Shown piece after piece: positions 53,290-59,754 of a stretch of DNA of 64,000 nucleotides. The notes beneath the pieces were generated by a model. It saw nothing but the letters and a program-made list of their open reading frames with translations, was not told the origin of the DNA and made no database searches. Position numbers and translations under genes: made by a program. Source of the stretch: Distichodus sexfasciatus. Lineage: Eukaryota; Chordata; Actinopteri; Characiformes; Distichodontidae. Position 1 is the stretch's first letter; each line of letters opens with the position of its first letter. The stretch spans positions 458,384 through 522,383 of the forward strand of contig JAVGVS010000243.1 of assembly GCA_032718565.1 (NCBI GenBank), in the 5' to 3' direction.

Positions 53290-56200
53290 GCATGGATGGA
53301 TGGATGGATGGATAGATGGATGGATGGATGGAGCACTTACTTGTTCTGAGGAGAGAAGAGGAAGACAGACCAGTCCTCCCTCGTCTCACACCAGTCGGGC
53401 CTGTACACCTCCACCATCTTCTGGATCCGGAAACACAAACTCTGCACAAAGAACAAACCCCATCCATTAACGTCTCCTTTATTAGTAAATATTTTATCCA
53501 TTATAAGTTATATAATTATTATTATTCTACACCACAAGCCCAAGTCAAATCTTAAAATATGGCTCTGATTGCTTAAAGCTTTTCAGATGAGAGGTGAAAT
53601 ATCATCAAGAATGTGAAAAGAAGTCCAGCGGCTTCGCCCTAAACCAAGCCCTCAAGATTATCATGTCCTACACAGAGAACCTACATAGACATACTAATTA
53701 TTCAGTCTGATGCACGGTGTCTTTTATCACACCCAAAGACCAGCGACATCTCTTCAACCAGCGCTGTTAGCTGTTTTCCTGCACTTCCTCTCAGTTGCCA
53801 TTATAAATAACCATCCATCACAGGGGTTTTCAACCGGTGGTCCGCAATGGCAATGCAGATGGTCCGTGGCATGCAATCCGGTTTCACAACTGAACTGACT
53901 TTATACTTTATTTTTTAAAATATTTCCAGGCGATCTTTATGAATAATGAATTTGATATGCACATATCTAAAAAGTAATAGAGGCCTGCAGAGTACTGCTT
54001 AGTCTGAATGGTGGTCCCTGGGACAGAACCAGTTGAAACCCCTGGTCTATCGGACTTAACTTGTATATATCGATATTCATGAGGTGTACTGCATTGACTA
54101 TTTAAGGCTTACATTGTATATATCAATATTCATGAGGCAGGGAACATTTAGGACTTAATTTGTTCATATCAGTATTCATGAGGCGTTGGCTTTGACCATT
54201 GATGGCTTAATTTATATGCATCGATGTTCATCATGTGTTTTACAATGACCATTTACGGTTGAAAGTGGGGGGTGTAGAAGGTTGTAGAGTGTGAGCACGC
54301 TTCTTGCAGGTGTGTGTGCACGGTTTTATAACTCAGACTTCTTTTGCAGACACCGCTTTTACCTTTTAGGCGTACATATATTTTTAGCAAGAATCCTTCA
54401 CACTGTTTAATAAATGGGATCCCCGGTCAGGGCTGGACTACAGAGTTTGTAAACGTCGGTCAAGATTGATTTTGTTAGTGGATTTGTGAGGAAATAAATG
54501 GTGGGAAAAACAGCTGAGCTTTGGGCCAATTATGCAACAATACTACAGCTCGGCACCGTCCCTCTGGAAAAAGTTTTTCCTCCTTAATTGCTTACAAACG
54601 CTGCAAATTGAAACGCGTGATGCCGATGCCATCTGTTGTGTGCCCCCCGCATCCCCAGCACAGCCAGTAATTGGGCCGATTTCTTTGTTCAGATAGTCGC
54701 TCAGGCTGAAACGGGTCGGTGTTTGGAATCAAGCGGACGCCACTGCAGTCTCTGCAATGTTTTTGTATAATTTAAACAGATCGTGAACTAGTGTTACATC
54801 CAAAAGGTCTCATCAGCGATGTTTAATTAACGCTGTTCAAGAGTATCAGAGACAATCTGGTCTGAGTTGAACTACAAGGGAGTTCATGTTGGTACACATT
54901 CATTCGTTCATTATCCAAACTGGGGTCACAGGGGACCGGAGCCTATCCCGTGAACTACGGGTGCAGGGCGGGGACCAGGGCACACACACTCACACCTTAC
55001 GGGGCCAATTTAGATTCGCCAATTAACCTATATTGCATGCTTTTGGACTGTGCTGCCCTGTTGGTACACAAAGTTCTGAAATTAGAAGAATATATGAGCT
55101 TTAAAAAATTTTGTGACAATTTATGTAAGAAATATAATCAATTCATTTGATTATTTTAAAAACACTATAAAATTTACATTTAAAAATATAATAAATATAT
55201 TTGATTATTTTAAAAACACTACATATTTAAAAATTCTTCCCTTAAGTTATGCACAGAAAGCACAATAGACAAAAACAGTCTCACTTTTTCTCTTTTTCCC
55301 TCCCTCCATTCATCTGACTCACGTAATCGATCTCGTCCTCCAGGTCTTCGCGGTCCTTGCGGGTGTTGACTTGTGGGTAAACCTCGCTAAGGATGCGTTG
55401 CTGCAGGGATGGCGTTTTGCCGTTGCAGTCCTGGTGCTCGCTGAAGCTCCCGGGCACGCTCCTCTTGCGCTGGCGCGGGTGTAGAGACGGCGCCACCCCT
55501 GTCGCCGACGTGCCCGGTGGTCCGGGGGCACGCAAGAGTTCAGGCAGCTCCAGGGAAAGGGCCCGGCGGTCCCTCCGGGGGACGAAGTGGTGAGACAGGA
55601 GGGGTGGCGCCAAGTGCAGTGGGGGTGGGGACAGGAGGGACTCCTGCTCGCCCAAGTGGCCGTGGGGACCGCGGACCCTCAGGCTGCCCCCGCAAGTGAT
55701 GGCTGAGGGACGCGCCAAGTTGTTCCAGCTGGACCTTCGGCTCCACGGGCCCTGGGGAGCCCAGTTGTGGTACAGGGAGCCTCGCCCGGGGCACTGGGGT
55801 GGACACAGGAGATGGTCAGAAAAGGGTTGTAATAACATTCAAAAGACTTCCAAGACCTGGTACCCAGTAGGGGTGCATTTCAGCTCTCTGTGTGCTTTGT
55901 TTATAGCTGGGTGGAAAATAAACTCTCTTAAGTCTTGACACATTGATTCACTTATCAGCAAAGGTACTGCAAAGGTACCCGTGAGTAAGGAATCATTCAT
56001 GGGACAGTTGATAGCGTAACGGTTAGATCACCGGTTAGAATCCAGGCACCGGTAAAGGTATCACTGAGGTGCTCATGACCAAGGTACCGTCCCCAAGCAC
56101 TGCTCCCCAGGCACTGCCCTTGTCAGCTGCCCACTGCTCCTTCATGGATGGGTCATGTGCAGAGGTCACATTTCGTTGTGGTGCACTGTGTGCCGTGGTG

Positions 56201-58095
56201 TGTTGTGTTCACAATGACAAATAATCTCTCACTTTCACCAAGCCCCGCTACCAGCGGTGCTGCCCATGTCGAGAGAAGTCAACAATTAAAGCAACTGTCA
56301 TGGGCCCCTGAATTATAATGCAAACTTTGATGTAGGGTTACATCACATCTGTACATGAAAGCATCTGATTTTCTTTCATGTCCCCTTAAGGGTTTGCGTT
56401 GTTATCAATTACTGGACTAGAAACTAAAACTCTTGAGCTTATTGTAATAAGTTGCTCTCAGCCTTTTCAAGTGCCTCCTTCTGTATGCTAATGCCGAGCG
56501 GCCCGGGTAGCTAGTTATAGCCCTTTAAGCGCTACATAAGTGCTATTAATGGTGTGTTAAATGCTAATACATGCAGCGCTGATGGCTAATTACTGGCTTC
56601 TTTGTGCTGCTTTAAGCGATTTGCGGATGCCCTTGCCGAGACTCGGGAGCAAGTGAGTGAATTTCGGCTCTTACCAGTGCCCGCTGCTCGGGATTTATTC
56701 TTCCCAGAGAGCCCACACTGCTCTTACGGGAGCCCAAAGCATAGCTCAGCCTTTCAGCCGGGTAAACACCCAGCACGTTGGGCATCGGCGCCAGGTCCAG
56801 GTGCCCGTTGGGGGTCAGAGTGCAGATTTTGGGATCTGTAAGGGGTGAAAAGGAGATGGTTGTGTTGTTATATAATTATTCCCACTGTGTGTGGGTTTTG
56901 TTAGTTTATTTGTGGCTAAAAGTGGACGTATGTTTCACATTTCTAAACAGTTCACGTCCAGTTGCTGTTACTCGGGAGGAAACTGGAGCACCTGTAGAAA
57001 ACCCATGCAAACACGGGGAGAACGTGCAAACTCCACACAGAAAGGCCCTTTGGCCGACCTGGGAATTGAACCCATTTGGCAGCGCTAACCACTGCGTCAC
57101 CGTGCCACCCTAATGATTATATTACTTTTTAAAAAGTACCCTTCCCAAAACCTTAATCACAGCAGTTGCACTGAGCTCTAGTTGGGATTGAACCATAAAA
57201 ACAAGTACAGCTCAAATGTGGAGTTTGTGCCAGTGCTTCCCCAGCATGAGGAATAAAAGAGGGGAAACTATTGCTGAACTGAGAAAAAGCCAGTTTCCTG
57301 CTTATGAGGCGGAAGCGAAAACGAGCTTGTTCCTGCCAAGTCCATTAAAATTTCATGCTTTCTGGAAGACGCGAAGCCTCGGCCGGCGCCAGCCTACAGC
57401 AGCTGGGCTTGTAAGTTTGTCTTGTGCCAGCCAGCGGCTCACGCAGGAATTGGGTGAACGTGTGCAACATTTATAGCGTGGCAGCGAGTCGACCGTCCGG
57501 GTACACGTGCTCTGAGCAGTGACAGCTCTGTTTCCTCCCCCTTGCTAGTGGTGCAATTGGAAGAGGGTGAAAGTCAAGAAAATGAAAGAAAGATGAACAA
57601 AGACAAAGGCAGCAACAGTGACAAGTGCATGGAAAAAAAGAGACAATGAGGCAATATAACAGAACAAGGCAAAAAAAGAAAGTAAGAAGGAATACAGGGA
57701 AGGAAAGAAAAGAAAGAAAAGAAAAAAACTGCAGAGAGATAATAGAAAAGAAAGAAGTAAAAAGAAATAGAGGCAAAAAGAGAAAGAAAGAAGACGAAGA
57801 AAGACAGTGGACATATGGAACAAGAAATTAAATAAGAACAAGAAAGAGAGAAAGACAAAAGGAAAGAAGGACAGAAAAAAAGAAAAATGTGCAGAGAGAG
57901 AAAATAGAAAAGGATAGAGAAAAGAATGAAAACATACAGGGAAAAGAAAGGGAGAAAGAAAGGAAAAGGGACAGAAAAAAGAATGAAAGAAAGATGTGCA
58001 GAGAGAGAGAATAGAAGAGGATGGAGGAAAGAAAGAAAAAACAGGCAAAAAAAGAAAAATGACCGGAAACATGGTGCAACAAATTAAATAAGAAT

Positions 58096-58147
<52 letters not shown>

Positions 58148-59374
58148 AATGAAAAGTGATTTTCTTCAGTGCACCTGAGAGTTGAAGAGGCTCCTTCTCT
58201 TTATCTTCCTCGAAGTTGCAGGAAGATCTGTCATCGTCGGAGTACGAGCGGTTAGCGTCGCCCTGTTGGAGGAAAAACATGGGAAAAGATGAAGAAAGGA
58301 ATGTGATGAAAGGGTCAGGAAGCCCTCAGGACCCTCAGCACAGCCCTTACTGGCGGGGGGACGGACGTGGATAGAGGAGAGGGATGAAGAAATTTCACCT
58401 TCTTTAATGGAAAATGATTTTAATGCTAAAGTACGTCTTTAATAAACTTATATTAACATCTGGCTTCTTTAGGACTGATTTTTTTTCCTTTCTTATTTCC
58501 CCTAAATTTAATATTAACTGTCCATCATCATCATCATCATCATCACCCTCCTCTCACACTACACCATCTGCTCTACACTGATCACATCAAACTCTCCAGC
58601 CTGCATTCATATTACACTGGCCTGAGAGCAGACACTCAACAGACAATACAAGAATATAAAGTGAAGAGGAAAGAAGAGAAGGAAGGAAGAATGGAAGGAA
58701 TAGTAGCAAAAAGAGAAAGAAAAAAGAAAACAAAAGAAAGAAAAAAAGTGAATATAAAAGATATAAAATATGAAAATATAAAACAATTGAAAGACCAAAT
58801 GGAAAGAAAGAAAGGAAGAAGAGGGGGTGAATAGAAAGGTGCGAGAGGGAGAGGTGGGAGAGGAAGAGAAAGAAAGTAAGTAAGAAAGAAGGAAAGATAG
58901 AAAGAAAGAAATGTTAATGAATAAAAGAGGGGTCAGGAACAGAAGCACAAAGAGGAAGATAGAAACAGACAAGTGAATATAAGAGGACAATAGAAAGACC
59001 AGATGGAAAGAAGGAATGAAAGAAAGAAAATGTAGAAAAAGATAGGTCAGTTAAAGGAATAGCAGCAAAGAAAGAAAGAAAGAAAGAAAGAAAGGGAGAG
59101 TAAAACAAGCAGAGAAAAATGGGTCAAATAAAGGAATAAAAGCAAGGAGAAAAAGAATATAACTGAAAGACCAAATGGAAAGAAAGAAAAAAAGAAAGAC
59201 AGACAGACAGACAAAGAAAAATGAGGAGTAGATGAAAACAAGCAGAGAAAGATAGATAAATGTTACTGCAGACAGAGGGGTCAAGTAAAGGAACAGAGGC
59301 AAAAAGAGAAAGAAAGAATAAAGAAAGAAAAGGAGGGTTTACATAAAGGAAAAGAGACAATGATAAATAAAGAA

Positions 59375-59418
<44 letters not shown>

Positions 59419-59708
59419 GGGAGAGAGAGAGATGAGCCATTCTCCTCCACTGAAAGCCACTCCACTGCCCGGAGCGGTCTGTAACGGACGTCTTGTTCTA
59501 CTTGTTCCTCATGACCTTCCCGTCCCACTGAGCCCTGTCTCGCCTCTGTTCCACTTCCCTACTCACCCTCCATCCCTCCCTCCATCACTCCATCACCCCC
59601 TCCATCACTCTGCAATGTAGCCCACAACCTGGAAGCCCACTTCCCTCCTGTCTCTGGAGACCCAACCTACTCCTGCAGCCGTCTACCTGACGCTCCGCCC
59701 CACTTACA

Positions 59709-59754
<46 letters not shown>

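Noticed and set aside
57545..59528. Series of long minus-strand hydrophobic frames that look like membrane proteins
   Set aside because: Composition artefact of GAAAG-type repeats; only the short exon at 58175-58262 within this interval is real.
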